39,389 nt of DNA from Burkholderiaceae bacterium (GCA_019234815.1 JAFALA010000009.1:1-39389), one strand, 5' to 3'. Positions 7,278 to 16,653 are shown, numbered from the stretch's first letter. Notes: generated from the letters alone by a model not told the origin. A program made the numbers and translations.

Positions 7278-8750
7278 ATGTCCAGCGTCAGTTCCGCCAC
7301 CTCAGGCTCCAGCGGCCCGGCCTTGTCGTCGCCAGGCATCGGCAGCGGCCTGGATGTCAACAGCATCGTCAACAAGCTGATGGCTGTCGAGTCGCAGCCG
7401 GTCACCGATCTTCAGAAACAGAACGACGTACTCAACACCAAGATCTCGACCTACGGCCAGATCAAAGGCGCCATTTCGGCCATGCAGGACGCAGCAAACA
7501 AGCTGACCGACCTGTCGACCTGGGCCTCCACGGCAGCCAGTTCATCGGATTCCACCGCCGTCTCCGCCACCGCAGGTTCGGCACAACCCGGCAGCTATGC
7601 CATCACGGTCAGCCAGCTGGCATCGCCGCAAAGCCTCTCCAGCAGCGCCTTCACCGACGCCAATACCTCCGTCGGCAGCGGCACCTTGACCATTCAGCTG
7701 GGCACCTGGGGCGCCAACAACACATTCACGCCAGGCAGCAGCGGCCCCGCCACCATCAACATCAGCAAGGCCCAGGGCTCGCTCTCCGGCATACGCGACC
7801 AGATCAACAAGGCCAATGTCGGCGTGACGGCCTCGATCGTGACCGACTCCAGCGGCGCCAGGCTGGTACTGAGCTCCAAGCAAAGCGGCGTCAGCAACGG
7901 GTTCAAGATCACCGTCAACGACGCGGCGGGCAACAACACCAGCGGCACAGGTCTCTCCGCCCTGGCCTACGACCCGTCGAACAGCGTCGCGGCCATGACA
8001 TTGAACCAAACCGCCAGCAATGCCGAAGCCGTCATCAATGGCTTGCCGATCAACTCCACCTCGAATTCGCTGAGCAACTCCATCGGCGGCTTGAGCGTGA
8101 ACCTGACCAAGGTCACCAGTTCGCCGGTCACCATCAGCGTCACGACGGACACCACCGGCATCCAGAAGAACATCACCGATTTCGTGAGCGCCTACAACGG
8201 CCTGCTGCAGATGCTGTCCGACGACACCAAGTACGATCCCACCAACAAGCAAGCGGCGCCCTTGCAGGGCGACTCCACCATCGTGGGTCTGCAGAATCAA
8301 TTGCGCCGGCTCAGCAGCGGCGGCACGAGCCTGGGCGGCGCCTTCAAGCGCCTGGCCGACATCGGCCTGGATCCGGGCAAGAACGGCCAGTTGCAGGTCA
8401 AGAGCACAAAGCTTAGCAGCGCCCTGTCCGATCTCAGCGATCTCAAGCAGTTCTTCATGGGCCTAGACACCGCCAACCCCAGCAACAACGGGTTCGCGCA
8501 GCAGTGGAACTCCTTCGCCAATCAGGTGCTGGGCACCAACGGCGCGTTCACGCTGGGGCAACAGGGGCTGCAAAAGGAGGTCAGCAACAACACCGACCAG
8601 ATCAACAACCTCCAGACCAACCTGAGCCTGACGCAGAAGCGACTGCAAGCTCAGTACTCGGCGCTCGACGGCAAGATGGCGTCGATGCAGCAGCTGTCTT
8701 CCTATGTCAGCCAGCAGTTCGGCGGCGGCGGTAGCAAGAGTTCCGGCTAG
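7278..8750 (+). CDS. fliD: Flagellar filament cap protein FliD (HAP2)
   Basis: FliD forms the cap at the filament tip and catalyses flagellin insertion. The 490-aa product has the FliD_N signature at the start (SSPGIGSGLDVNSIVNKLMAVESQP, residues about 18-42), a Ser/Thr/Ala-rich central region, and the FliD_C coiled-coil end (QKEVSNNTDQINNLQTNLSLTQKRLQAQYSALD). The start has GAGGG 7 nt upstream. It has its own sigma-28 promoter and a strong terminator, so it is likely transcribed alone as a late gene. The chaperone genes fliS and fliT follow, the standard order. Confidence 0.96.
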   Translation: MSSVSSATSGSSGPALSSPGIGSGLDVNSIVNKLMAVESQPVTDLQKQNDVLNTKISTYGQIKGAISAMQDAANKLTDLSTWASTAASSSDSTAVSATAGSAQPGSYAITVSQLASPQSLSSSAFTDANTSVGSGTLTIQLGTWGANNTFTPGSSGPATINISKAQGSLSGIRDQINKANVGVTASIVTDSSGARLVLSSKQSGVSNGFKITVNDAAGNNTSGTGLSALAYDPSNSVAAMTLNQTASNAEAVINGLPINSTSNSLSNSIGGLSVNLTKVTSSPVTISVTTDTTGIQKNITDFVSAYNGLLQMLSDDTKYDPTNKQAAPLQGDSTIVGLQNQLRRLSSGGTSLGGAFKRLADIGLDPGKNGQLQVKSTKLSSALSDLSDLKQFFMGLDTANPSNNGFAQQWNSFANQVLGTNGAFTLGQQGLQKEVSNNTDQINNLQTNLSLTQKRLQAQYSALDGKMASMQQLSSYVSQQFGGGGSKSSG

Positions 8751-8777
8751 CCCCACGCGCCGCGACCCGCCAGAATC

Positions 8778-8799
8778 AAGCGCCGCCGGCGCTTTTTTT
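8778..8799 (+). terminator. Rho-independent terminator of fliD
   Basis: AAGCGCC (8778-8784) pairs with GGCGCTT (8788-8794) across a GCC loop and runs into a 7-T tract ending at 8799. It is about 30 bp after the fliD stop. Confidence 0.9.
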
Positions 8800-8857
8800 C
8801 CGTCCGGACCTGGCCCCGCCCCTGCGATGCGATCAGTTTTTTTCTCGGTCCGGCCGC

Positions 8858-8884
8858 TCAAGTTCCTCCCGGGAATGCCGAAGA
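8858..8884 (+). promoter_or_regulatory. Sigma-28 promoter of fliS
   Basis: TCAAGTTC, exactly 11 nt, then GCCGAAGA. The -35 matches TAAAGTTT in 6 of 8 and the -10 begins with a perfect GCCGA. It lies between the fliD terminator and the fliS start at 8917. Confidence 0.65.
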
Positions 8885-8916
8885 ACCTCTCATCGAGGCC
8901 CAAGAGGACACAGATC

Positions 8917-9351
8917 ATGTACGGAAGCCCCTCCCCATTTGCATCAGGCTTGAACCGCGCCAATGCCATGTACGCGCAGGTCGGCGTACAAACGTCGGTT
9001 CAGGAAGCCAGCCCTCACCGCCTGGTCGCGCTGTTGTTCGAAGGCTTGGTCGAAGCCATGGGCCAGGCCATCCTCGCCATCGAGGTGAAGAATACGGCTG
9101 TCAAGAACCGTGCCCTGATGCGCGCCGTACGGATCCTCGACGAGGGCCTGAAGGCCGCATTGAACATGGAGTCCGGCGTCATTGCCCGCGACCTGAACAA
9201 TCTGTACGCCTACATGTGCCTGCGCCTGACCCAGGCCAATCTGAACAGCGACATCAGCGCCATCGAGGAATGCCAACGCCTGGTCAAGCCGATTCGCGAG
9301 GCCTGGCTGGAGATCGGCGACCAAGTCAAATCGGGCGCCGCTGGCGTTTGA
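8917..9351 (+). CDS. fliS: Flagellin export chaperone FliS
   Basis: FliS binds the C-terminus of flagellin in the cytoplasm and prevents premature polymerisation. The 144-aa product has the family opening (YAQVGVQTSVQEASPHRLVALLFEG, about 19-43), the helical core, and NLNSDISAIEECQRLVKPIREAW near the C-terminus. The reading frame is open further upstream, but the ATG at 8917 gives the normal family length and has AAGAGGA upstream. It begins a unit with fliT (5 bp after it) under its own sigma-28 promoter. Confidence 0.95.
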   Translation: MYGSPSPFASGLNRANAMYAQVGVQTSVQEASPHRLVALLFEGLVEAMGQAILAIEVKNTAVKNRALMRAVRILDEGLKAALNMESGVIARDLNNLYAYMCLRLTQANLNSDISAIEECQRLVKPIREAWLEIGDQVKSGAAGV

Positions 9352-9356
9352 ATTCC

Positions 9357-9716
9357 ATGACGACCGCATACCAAAATTTTCTCGGCAAGGTACTTCCGGC
9401 CGGATCGGACATCACCATGAACGCCCAACTCCTGAGCTTCTATGAAGCCATCGAACAAGCCAGTGCCGACATGCTCGACGCAGCGCGAGCCGGCAACTGG
9501 GACACCGTCGTCAAGCTCGAAGGCGCCTGTGTCGTGCTGATCTCGCAGCTCAAGCACGCCGCCACGCAGAAGCAGCTCGCGCCTGAAGAAGCGCAGTTGA
9601 AGACGCGCATCATGCAGCGCATCCTGCTCAACGACGCCGAAATCCGCCATCTGGCCGAACCGTGGCTGGAAGACCTGAACCAGGTACTGGCAGGCAAGAG
9701 CAAGACCGTGCACTGA
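9357..9716 (+). CDS. fliT: Flagellar protein FliT (FliD chaperone)
   Basis: FliT is a small helical chaperone for FliD. In enterobacteria it also inhibits FlhDC. The 119-aa product contains NAQLLSFYEAIEQASADMLDAARAG, typical of beta-proteobacterial FliT, and is all-helical by appearance. The start is uncertain: ATG 9357 lies 5 bp after the fliS stop but has a weak Shine-Dalgarno, and ATG 9417 would give a 99-aa protein beginning at the conserved part. It is most likely translated from the fliS message. Identification rests on position and length as much as sequence, since FliT is poorly conserved. Confidence 0.8.
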   Translation: MTTAYQNFLGKVLPAGSDITMNAQLLSFYEAIEQASADMLDAARAGNWDTVVKLEGACVVLISQLKHAATQKQLAPEEAQLKTRIMQRILLNDAEIRHLAEPWLEDLNQVLAGKSKTVH

Positions 9717-9735
9717 CGCATTGCCAAACGGCAGC

Positions 9736-9782
9736 AACGGAGGTCCAGGGACGGTTTAATATTCGGGCGCCTCCGTTTTTTT
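9736..9782 (+). terminator. Probable terminator after fliT
   Basis: AACGGAGG (9736-9743) pairs perfectly with CCTCCGTT (9770-9777), and the T-run continues to 9782. The loop is long (26 nt), which lowers confidence slightly. It ends 18 bp before the ycgR start. Confidence 0.7.
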
Positions 9783-9800
9783 CGCTGTCCGAGAGTTTTC

Positions 9801-10562
9801 ATGCCCAGCAAACTTGGCCTCAAGCCAGAAACACCCCAAGCAGGTACCGACCTCAGCGACTTCCGGATTGACGCCAGTCCGGAAATCCTGGGCTACCTGC
9901 GCGATTTGATGAAGGGCCAGGTGCGGATTCATCTGAGCAGTCCGGGCGACCTGACTCTGCAGACCCAGATCTGGGCCTTTGATGCGGCCAAGGACGTGCT
10001 GGCCTTCGACCTGTCGACCGCAGACACCCGCGTGGCCGAAGCCCTGCGCGACAGCGACGAAGTGACCGCCGTGGCCTACCTGGACGCCGTCAAGCTGCAG
10101 TTCGAGCTTGAAAACCTGGTGATCGTCAGCGACAGCGACGGCAAGGTGCTGCGCGCCAGCGTGCCGCGGCAAATGTTCCGGTTCCAGCGCCGGCAGGCAT
10201 TCCGCGTGCAGCCCACGGGCAATGCCTATCCCAGACTGGTGCTCAACCACCCCCACGACGCGGCCCTGCCGCTGCGCCTGCGCGTGCTGGACATCAGCAT
10301 CGGCGGCATCGCGGCACAATTGCCCAGCGACGTGCCCGATTTCCGGCTCGGCACGACCATCAGGGAAACCATCCTGGAGCTGGACCGCGAAACCCATCTG
10401 TCGACCAGCGTGCGCCTACAGCGCGTCAGCCGCATCGAACACGGCGGTGGCACGCAGCTCGGGTTTGCCTTCGGCGAATTGAATGCGCAGGCCATACGCG
10501 ACCTGCAGGTCTATATCGACCAGACGCAAAAGCGCCGGCGCCAGTTCGGCCTGCCGGCATGA
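9801..10562 (+). CDS. ycgR: YcgR-type PilZ flagellar brake protein
   Basis: The 253-aa product has the two-domain YcgR build. An N-terminal YcgR/FlgBr domain (about 25-120) is followed by a PilZ domain (about 125-240) with both c-di-GMP motifs: RxxxR as R131-R135 (RQAFR) and DxSxxG as D164-S166-G169 (DISIGG). In E. coli, YcgR with c-di-GMP binds the motor and slows or biases rotation. Its place just after fliDST fits that role. The start has only a weak GAGAG upstream. Its stop codon is 4 bp from the converging fliE stop codon. Confidence 0.9.
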   Translation: MPSKLGLKPETPQAGTDLSDFRIDASPEILGYLRDLMKGQVRIHLSSPGDLTLQTQIWAFDAAKDVLAFDLSTADTRVAEALRDSDEVTAVAYLDAVKLQFELENLVIVSDSDGKVLRASVPRQMFRFQRRQAFRVQPTGNAYPRLVLNHPHDAALPLRLRVLDISIGGIAAQLPSDVPDFRLGTTIRETILELDRETHLSTSVRLQRVSRIEHGGGTQLGFAFGELNAQAIRDLQVYIDQTQKRRRQFGLPA

Positions 10563-10566
10563 TTGA

Positions 10567-10896
10567 TCACACCTGCATGTTCATGATGTCGGTGTAGGCC
10601 GACACCAGGCGATTGCGCACCTGCAGCGTGGCCTGGAATCCGATCTGCGCCTTCTGCATCGCCACCATGGTCTCTTCCAGGCTGACCGTCGGGTTGTCGT
10701 ACTGCAACTCCTTGGCCATCTGATCGACCCGGTTCTGCGATTCGCTCACGCCCTTGAGCGCGCTGGCCATCGCATCGCCAAAGCTGGCGCCGCTCGCGGC
10801 CGATGCCGCCTGCGGCTTGAGCGGCTGTCCATTGGCGGACAGTCCGGCGCGCGCGACGGCTGAGGCGAAATCGAAGGGTTGAAGCTTGAGGTCCAT
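10567..10896 (-). CDS. fliE: Flagellar hook-basal body protein FliE
   Basis: FliE joins the MS ring to the rod and is among the first substrates of the export apparatus. The 109-aa product has the typical C-terminal half: VSESQNRVDQMAKELQ, DNPTVSLEETMVAMQKAQIGFQATLQVRNRLVSAYTDIMNMQV. It is divergent from fliF, as in E. coli. There is no strong Shine-Dalgarno before the ATG. Unexpectedly for an early gene, a near-perfect sigma-28 promoter lies about 70 bp upstream on this strand. Confidence 0.95.
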   Translation of the reverse strand: MDLKLQPFDFASAVARAGLSANGQPLKPQAASAASGASFGDAMASALKGVSESQNRVDQMAKELQYDNPTVSLEETMVAMQKAQIGFQATLQVRNRLVSAYTDIMNMQV

Positions 10897-10964
10897 GGCA
10901 GTTCGGTAGGCCAGTGAATCCTAAGCTCGCCATGGTCGTGACAAAGGAGGGAAGTGCGCTCGCT

Positions 10965-10991
10965 TTATCGGCCTGTTCTCTCCTTTCTTGA
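10965..10991 (-). promoter_or_regulatory. Near-consensus sigma-28 promoter of fliE
   Basis: On the minus strand it reads TCAAGAAA, exactly 11 nt, then GCCGATAA. The -10 is a perfect match and the -35 core is 4 of 5. It points only at fliE (start 10896), giving a short leader of about 60 nt. Confidence 0.8.
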
Positions 10992-11002
10992 GGGCTCAAC
11001 CA

Positions 11003-11013
11003 CGAATAATTCG
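11003..11013. promoter_or_regulatory. Inverted repeat in the fliE-fliF intergenic region
   Basis: CGAATAATTCG is a perfect palindrome around a central A. It sits just upstream of the fliE sigma-28 -35 and about 80 bp before fliF. It is a candidate activator or operator site, for example for FlhDC, but the site type cannot be told from one copy. Confidence 0.3.
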
Positions 11014-11090
11014 GTGAACCGGAATGCCCTGGCGGCGCGCCGGTGTCGATTCCCCAGCCTTCATTCGTTTCCCGAATCCAGCACAAGCCC

Positions 11091-12785
11091 ATGGACAACG
11101 CATTGAGCCCACCGGTCCCCGCCCTGGTCAACGCCCAGCTGCCCGAACCCTTGGGCATGGGTGCCAGGCTCGCCGCCCTGCCCGTGCGCAGCAAGTTCGG
11201 CCTGGGCGCCGGCGTGGCAGCCCTGCTCGCGGTGATCGTGGCCATGAGCATGTGGTCTTCGCAAGGCGACTTCCGCCCGCTGTTCACCGGACTGTCCGAC
11301 AAGGACGGCGGCGCCGTCATCGCGCAGCTCGCCACGCTCAACGTGCCCTACCGCAACGAACCCGGCGGCACCATCATGGTCCCGGCCAACCAGGTCTACG
11401 ACCTGCGCATGAAACTCGCCTCCACCGGCCTGCCCAAGGGCAGCGTGGTCGGTTTCGAATTGATGGACAAGCAGTCGATCGGCCAGACCCAATTCAGCGA
11501 GCGGCTGAACTTCCAGCGCGGCCTGGAGGGCGAACTGACCCGCACCATCACGGCGCTGGCCGACGTGGCCGACGCCCGCGTGCACCTGGCCATCCCGCAG
11601 CAGAACGGCTTCTTCCGCGAGCAGCAAAAGCCGTCCGCCTCGGTGATGCTCACGCTGCGGGGCGGCCGCACGCTCGATCGCGCCCAGGTGGCCGGCATCG
11701 TGCACCTGGTGTCTGCCAGCGTGCCCGAACTCAGCCCCAAGGCGGTCAGCGTGCTCGACAGCACCGGCGCGCTCATTTCCGCCGCCACCGACACTGAAAA
11801 CGGTCTCGACAGCCAGCAGCTTCAATACAAGCAGCAGATCGAGGCCAACCTCAACAAGCGCATCTACGACCTGCTGGAGCCCGTGGTCGGACACGACAAC
11901 CTGCGCGCCAACGTCACGGCCGACGTGGATTTCTCCCAGATCGAATCGACCGCCGAAGAGTTCAAGCCCAACCAGGGCCCCAACACCACCGCCACGGTGC
12001 GTTCGGTGCAGAGCAACAACTCCACCAACGGCAGCCCCGCGCTGCCCACCGGCGTGCCCGGCGCCGCGTCCAACCAGCCGCCGGCGGGCGCCTCGGCCCC
12101 CATCAACGGGACCGTGCAGCCCCTGCAGGCCGCCCAGGGCGGCAGCGGCCAGCAAAGCAGCCGCAACGAAAACCTGACCAACTACGAAGTCGACAAGACC
12201 GTGCGCGTGGTTCGCAACGCCACCGGCGTGGTCCGGCACCTGAATGCCGCCGTGGTCCTCAACCACCGCAGCACGACCGACGCCAAGGGCAAGACCAGCA
12301 CCTCGCCGGTCTCGCAGGAGGAACTCGACAAGATCACCGCGCTGGTCAAGGAGACGGTGGGCTTCAACCAGGAGCGCGGCGACTCGGTCAAGGTCATCAC
12401 CGCGCCCTTCATGGTGGACAAGCCCGAGCTTGCCGACACCCCGGTCTGGAAGCAGCCCTGGCTGCTCGACATGATCCGCGCCGCCGCCGTGCCGGCCGCC
12501 CTGGTGCTGGTGGCGATGATTGCCGTGTTCGGCATGGTCAGGCCGGCGATCCGCGCGGCCTACCCGCCGCCCCCGCCCGAGCCCACGGCCGAGGAAAAGG
12601 CCGCGGAGGAAGCCCGCCTGCGCGCCGTGGTCGACGAGGAAAACCAGTTGCCGGGCGCCGGGCTGCCCGCCCTGGAAGCGCCGGTCAGCAGCGACAAGCT
12701 CATACGCGCCCGCGAACTGGCCAAACAGAACCCGCAGGCCGTGGCCAACATCATGCGCGCCTGGGTGAATGGCGACGTGCCATGA
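11091..12785 (+). CDS. fliF: Flagellar MS-ring protein FliF
   Basis: FliF forms the MS ring in the inner membrane, the base for the C ring and housing of the export gate. The 564-aa product has TM1 at about 36-54, the YscJ/FliF ring-building region (FRPLFTGLSDKDGGAVIAQL, then QSIGQTQFSERLNFQRGLEGEL), a Pro/Gly/Ala/Ser-rich loop about 300-355, TM2 at about 456-485, and a C-terminal cytoplasmic tail ending ANIMRAWVNGDVP that binds FliG. A GTG at 11043 would add 16 residues, but ATG 11091 fits family length better. It heads the fliFGHIJK operon. Confidence 0.96.
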   Translation: MDNALSPPVPALVNAQLPEPLGMGARLAALPVRSKFGLGAGVAALLAVIVAMSMWSSQGDFRPLFTGLSDKDGGAVIAQLATLNVPYRNEPGGTIMVPANQVYDLRMKLASTGLPKGSVVGFELMDKQSIGQTQFSERLNFQRGLEGELTRTITALADVADARVHLAIPQQNGFFREQQKPSASVMLTLRGGRTLDRAQVAGIVHLVSASVPELSPKAVSVLDSTGALISAATDTENGLDSQQLQYKQQIEANLNKRIYDLLEPVVGHDNLRANVTADVDFSQIESTAEEFKPNQGPNTTATVRSVQSNNSTNGSPALPTGVPGAASNQPPAGASAPINGTVQPLQAAQGGSGQQSSRNENLTNYEVDKTVRVVRNATGVVRHLNAAVVLNHRSTTDAKGKTSTSPVSQEELDKITALVKETVGFNQERGDSVKVITAPFMVDKPELADTPVWKQPWLLDMIRAAAVPAALVLVAMIAVFGMVRPAIRAAYPPPPPEPTAEEKAAEEARLRAVVDEENQLPGAGLPALEAPVSSDKLIRARELAKQNPQAVANIMRAWVNGDVP

Positions 12786-12830
12786 TCTGCAAGACACTTA
12801 TGACTTCCGCAGTCACAAGGAGTATTCGTC

Positions 12831-13826
12831 ATGGATGACCAAGGCGTAGAAAATGCAGCCATCCTGCTGATGTCCCTGGGCGAAGAGGAGGCCTCCGAGG
12901 TCTTCAAGCACCTCGCGCCCAAGGAAGTGCAAAAGCTGGGCGAGACCATCGCCAAGCTCAAGGTCGTGTCGCGCGAACGTGTTGACAGCGTGCTGACGAA
13001 GTTCGACTCGGAGGCCGAAACCCAGAGCATGCTGGTCAACGACACCGACGAGTACGTGCGCACCGTGCTGCGCAAGGCCCTCGGCGACGACAAGGCCAAC
13101 CTGCTGCTCGACCGCATCCTGCAGGGCAGCGATGTCTCGTCGATCGAGAGCCTGAAATGGATGGACTCGACCTCGGTGGGCGAACTGCTGCGCAACGAGC
13201 ACCCCCAGATCATCGCCGCCATCCTGTCGCACCTCGACTACGACCAGACCAGCAGCGTGCTCAAGACCTTCAACGAACGCCAGCGCAACGAGGTGCTGAT
13301 CCGCATCGCCACGCTCGACGGCATCCAGCCGATCGCCTTGAAGGACCTCAACGAGGTGCTCAGCCAGGTGCTGCAGGGCGGCGACCGCATGCGCAAGGCC
13401 TCGCTGGGCGGGGTCAAAACCGCGGCCGAAATCATCAACATGATGGGCTCCAGCGTGGAAGCCTCGGTGCTCGATTACATCCGCGAGGCCGACAGCGACC
13501 TGGCGCAGAAGATCATGGACAACATGTTCACCTTCGACGATCTGGAGAAGATCGACGACAAGGGCATCCAATCCGTGCTCAAGGAAGTGCAGTCCGAATC
13601 GCTCATTCTGGCGCTCAAGGGCGCCAGCCCCGATCTGCGCGAGAAGATCTTCCGCAACATGTCCGCCCGTGCGGCCGAAACGCTGCGCGAAGACCTCGAG
13701 TCGCGCGGCCCGGTCAGGCTGTCGGAGGTCGAAGGCGAGCAGAAGGAGATCCTCAAGATCGTGCGCCGCCTGGTGGACGAAGGCACCATCATGCTCGCCA
13801 GCGGCGGCGACGACCAGTTCCTGTAA
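12831..13826 (+). CDS. fliG: Flagellar motor switch protein FliG
   Basis: FliG is the C-ring protein that touches the stator and generates torque. The 331-aa product has the FliF-binding N-terminus (NAAILLMSLGEEEASEVFKHL), the EHPQ motif at 123-126 in the middle domain, the MGSS region, and the C-terminal torque helix with alternating charges (FDDLEKIDDKGIQSVLKEV). AAGGAG lies 8 nt before the ATG. It is 45 bp after fliF in the same operon. Confidence 0.97.
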   Translation: MDDQGVENAAILLMSLGEEEASEVFKHLAPKEVQKLGETIAKLKVVSRERVDSVLTKFDSEAETQSMLVNDTDEYVRTVLRKALGDDKANLLLDRILQGSDVSSIESLKWMDSTSVGELLRNEHPQIIAAILSHLDYDQTSSVLKTFNERQRNEVLIRIATLDGIQPIALKDLNEVLSQVLQGGDRMRKASLGGVKTAAEIINMMGSSVEASVLDYIREADSDLAQKIMDNMFTFDDLEKIDDKGIQSVLKEVQSESLILALKGASPDLREKIFRNMSARAAETLREDLESRGPVRLSEVEGEQKEILKIVRRLVDEGTIMLASGGDDQFL

Positions 13827-13835
13827 GGCGCAAGC

Positions 13836-14693
13836 ATGGCACAGCGTCCGCCCCGTCAGGTTCCCCCTCCCCAGCGTCCCGAAGGCAGCGGGCCGCGGGT
13901 GAGCCAGTACGGCCGTTTCATTCCACGCGAGGAGTTGCAGAACTTCGCCGCCTGGAGTCCCGATGCCCTGCAGGGCGTCGGCGAGCGCCCCGAGCCGATG
14001 CCGCGAACTGGCCCGGCTGCCGGCAAGCCGGTCCCGCCCGGCGCCACGAATTTCGGCGCCAGTGCCGCCCATGCGCCCTCGCCCGCCGCCGCCGAGCCCC
14101 CTCCCCCGCCGGCACCCGACATCGAGGCGCTGGTGAAGTCGGCGCGCCAGTCGGGCTATCAGGACGGCTACCGCGACGGCATGGCCGCGCTCGACGCCTT
14201 CAAGCAGAGCTTTGCCCAGCAGATGAGCGCCCAGATCGGCGAGCTCGTGCACAGCTTCGACAATGCGTTTCGCGGCATGGAAGTCGAATTGGCGCAGACG
14301 CTGGCGCGCAGCGCCGTGGAACTGGCCCGCCAGGTCGTGCGCAGCGAGATCACGCAACGTCCCGAGCACATCGTCCAGGTGGCCCACGACGCCATGGAGG
14401 CGCTGCTGATGTCGGCCCAGCACGTGCGGGTGCGCGTCAACCCCGCCGACCTGGCCCTGGTCGCCGACGGCGCCGCAGCCGAGCTGCAGGCGCGCGAGGC
14501 GCAGCTGCTGCCGGACGCCTCGATTCCACGCGGCGGCTGCACGGTCGATTCCGACATCTCCAGCGTCGACGCCACCCTGGCGATGCGCTGGCAGCAGGTG
14601 ATGGCGGCCTCAGGGCAGGCCTCGGTCTGGGAGGACCGCCGCGGCGGCGCGGAACCGGCCCCCGATGACGGCGCCGAAGGGATGTCCCCATGA
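13836..14693 (+). CDS. fliH: Flagellar export stator protein FliH
   Basis: FliH dimers bind the FliI ATPase and anchor it to the C ring. The 285-aa product has a Pro-rich N-terminus (about 1-95), a [17 protein letters not shown] segment (about 108-124, the GxxxG-type helix typical of FliH), a long helix, and a C-terminal domain ([23 protein letters not shown]) that binds FliI. The ATG is 9 bp after fliG. Its stop overlaps the fliI start as ATGA, so the two are translationally coupled. Confidence 0.92.
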   Translation: MAQRPPRQVPPPQRPEGSGPRVSQYGRFIPREELQNFAAWSPDALQGVGERPEPMPRTGPAAGKPVPPGATNFGASAAHAPSPAAAEPPPPPAPDIEALVKSARQSGYQDGYRDGMAALDAFKQSFAQQMSAQIGELVHSFDNAFRGMEVELAQTLARSAVELARQVVRSEITQRPEHIVQVAHDAMEALLMSAQHVRVRVNPADLALVADGAAAELQAREAQLLPDASIPRGGCTVDSDISSVDATLAMRWQQVMAASGQASVWEDRRGGAEPAPDDGAEGMSP

Positions 14694-16144
14694 TGACCTT
14701 CCAGGACCCCAAGGCACGCAACGAGGCCCGCCAGGCGCGCTGGCAGCAATACCTGGACGACCTGCAGGCCTTTGCCAGCGCCCCGGTGGCGCTGGAGTCG
14801 CAAGGCAAGCTGGTGCGGGTCGCCGGCCTGGTGCTGGAAGCCACCGGGGTCAAGGTGCCGGTCGGCTCGGTGTGCCAGATCCATATGCCCAGCTCCAGCA
14901 ACAATCCGCGCCGCGGCCAGCGCCCGGTCAACGCCGAAGTGGTGGGCTTCTCGGGCGACCGCGCCTTCCTGATGCCCACTGACGAGGTGCATGGCCTGTC
15001 CAGCGGCGCCATGGTGCTGCCGCGCCCGCCCGCACTGCACGGCCCGGTGCTGGGAGAGGTGCGCCACCCCTGGCGGCGCGACGAAGACCGTGGGCTGCAC
15101 CTGCCCATGGGCGACGGCCTGCTGGGCCGCGTGGTCGACTCGCACGGCCATCCGCTGGACCGCAAAGGCCCGCTCGCGCAGGTCCTGCCCGAACCCATGG
15201 TGCGCCGCCCGATCAACGCCATGGACCGCGACCCGGTGCGGACCCCGCTGGACACCGGCGTGCGTTCGATCAACTCCCTGCTGACCGTGGGGCGCGGCCA
15301 GCGCCTGGGCCTGTTCGCCGGCACCGGCGTCGGCAAGTCGGTGCTGCTGGGCATGATGGCGCGCTACACGCAGGCCGACGTCATCGTGGTCGGACTGATC
15401 GGCGAGCGCGGCCGCGAGGTCAAGGAATTCATCGAGGACATCCTCGGCGACGAAGGCCTGGCGCGCTCGGTGGTCGTGGCCGCGCCGGCCGACGCGCCGC
15501 CGCTCTTGCGCCTGCAGGGCGCCACCTATGCCACAGCCATTGCCGAGCACTTCCGCGACCGTGGCATGGACGTGCTGCTGCTGATGGATTCGCTGACCCG
15601 CTACGCCATGGCGCAGCGCGAGATCGCGCTGGCCATCGGCGAGCCGCCTGCCACCAAGGGCTATCCGCCCAGCTGTTTCGCCAAGCTGCCGCAGCTGGTG
15701 GAGCGCAGCGGCAACGGCATGCAGGGCGGCGGCTCCATCACGGCCTTCTACACCGTGCTGTCCGAGGGCGACGACCAGCAGGACCCGATTGCCGACGCAG
15801 CCCGGGGCATCCTGGACGGCCACATCGTGCTCTCGCGCGAGCTGGCCGAGGCGGGCCACTACCCCGCTATCGACATCGAGCGTTCGATCTCCCGCGTGAT
15901 GACCAATGTCAGCGACAGCCGTCACGTCGCCAGCGCCCGGCGCTTCCGCCAGCTCTGGTCCAAGTACAACAAGGCGCGCGACCTGATCCAGCTCGGCGCC
16001 TACAAGCCCGGCCACGACGCCGACCTCGACCTGGCCGTTCAGCTGCACCCGCAAATGACCCACATGCTGCAACAAGACATGCACAGCCCCGACACGCTCA
16101 TCCAAAGCATCGACGCCCTGAATGCCGTGATCAACCTTGCCTGA
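14690..16144 (+). CDS. fliI: Flagellum-specific ATPase FliI
   Basis: FliI is the hexameric ATPase of the flagellar type III export apparatus, related to the F1 beta subunit. The 484-aa product has Walker A AGTGVGKS at 210-217, Walker B VLLLMD at 295-300 followed by [28 protein letters not shown], and the [10 protein letters not shown] loop at 238-247. The N-terminal about 20 residues (FliH-binding) are present. It overlaps fliH by 4 bp. ATG at 14693 is an equally good start one codon later. Confidence 0.97.
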   Translation: MMTFQDPKARNEARQARWQQYLDDLQAFASAPVALESQGKLVRVAGLVLEATGVKVPVGSVCQIHMPSSSNNPRRGQRPVNAEVVGFSGDRAFLMPTDEVHGLSSGAMVLPRPPALHGPVLGEVRHPWRRDEDRGLHLPMGDGLLGRVVDSHGHPLDRKGPLAQVLPEPMVRRPINAMDRDPVRTPLDTGVRSINSLLTVGRGQRLGLFAGTGVGKSVLLGMMARYTQADVIVVGLIGERGREVKEFIEDILGDEGLARSVVVAAPADAPPLLRLQGATYATAIAEHFRDRGMDVLLLMDSLTRYAMAQREIALAIGEPPATKGYPPSCFAKLPQLVERSGNGMQGGGSITAFYTVLSEGDDQQDPIADAARGILDGHIVLSRELAEAGHYPAIDIERSISRVMTNVSDSRHVASARRFRQLWSKYNKARDLIQLGAYKPGHDADLDLAVQLHPQMTHMLQQDMHSPDTLIQSIDALNAVINLA

Positions 16145-16182
16145 ACTCAGCCGAAATAAAGAACAAGGAGCGCCGCCACATC

Positions 16183-16653
16183 ATGAGCACACAGCAACTG
16201 GAAACCCTCACCGTCCTGCTGGAGCGCGCCGAAGCCGAGCGCGACGACGCCTTGCGCCAGATGCGCGAGGCGCAGGAGCGCCTCGAAGCGGCCCGTGCCC
16301 AGCACGGCCAGCTGGTGCAATACCGCGACGAATACACCAAGCGCTGGACCAAGACTTTCGCCCGCCCCACCTCCGTGAACATCCTGGGCTGCTACCAGAA
16401 CTTCGGCCTGCGCCTGGACGAAGCCATCGAACAGCAGGCGGGCGTCAGCCACCAGGCCGAGCGGCGCGTGGAACTGGCGCGCAAGCTGCTGCTGGAGCGT
16501 GAAATGCGCGTCGCTTCGGTCCGCAAGCTGCTGGAGCGGCGCCGCACGGACATGAATCGCCGCGTCATGCGCCAGGAGCAGAAGGCCACCGACGAACAGG
16601 CCGCGCGAACCGCCCTGAACCGCCTGAGCCCCCTGCTGCATCCCAGCCTTTGA
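16183..16653 (+). CDS. fliJ: Flagellar export protein FliJ
   Basis: FliJ is the central-stalk-like coiled coil of the export ATPase, resembling the F1 gamma subunit, and escorts chaperones. The 156-aa product is almost wholly helical, rich in Arg/Glu/Ala, with heptad-like stretches (ERAEAERDDALRQMREAQERL, MNRRVMRQEQKATDEQAART). AAGGAG lies 13 nt before the ATG, slightly far. It sits between fliI and fliK as in most flagellar operons. Confidence 0.9.
   Translation: MSTQQLETLTVLLERAEAERDDALRQMREAQERLEAARAQHGQLVQYRDEYTKRWTKTFARPTSVNILGCYQNFGLRLDEAIEQQAGVSHQAERRVELARKLLLEREMRVASVRKLLERRRTDMNRRVMRQEQKATDEQAARTALNRLSPLLHPSL

Noticed and set aside
11061-14423. Long antisense open frames opposite fliF, fliG and fliH
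   Set aside because: Expected in high-GC DNA opposite strongly biased codons; compositionally Gly/Val/His/Arg-rich with no family features.
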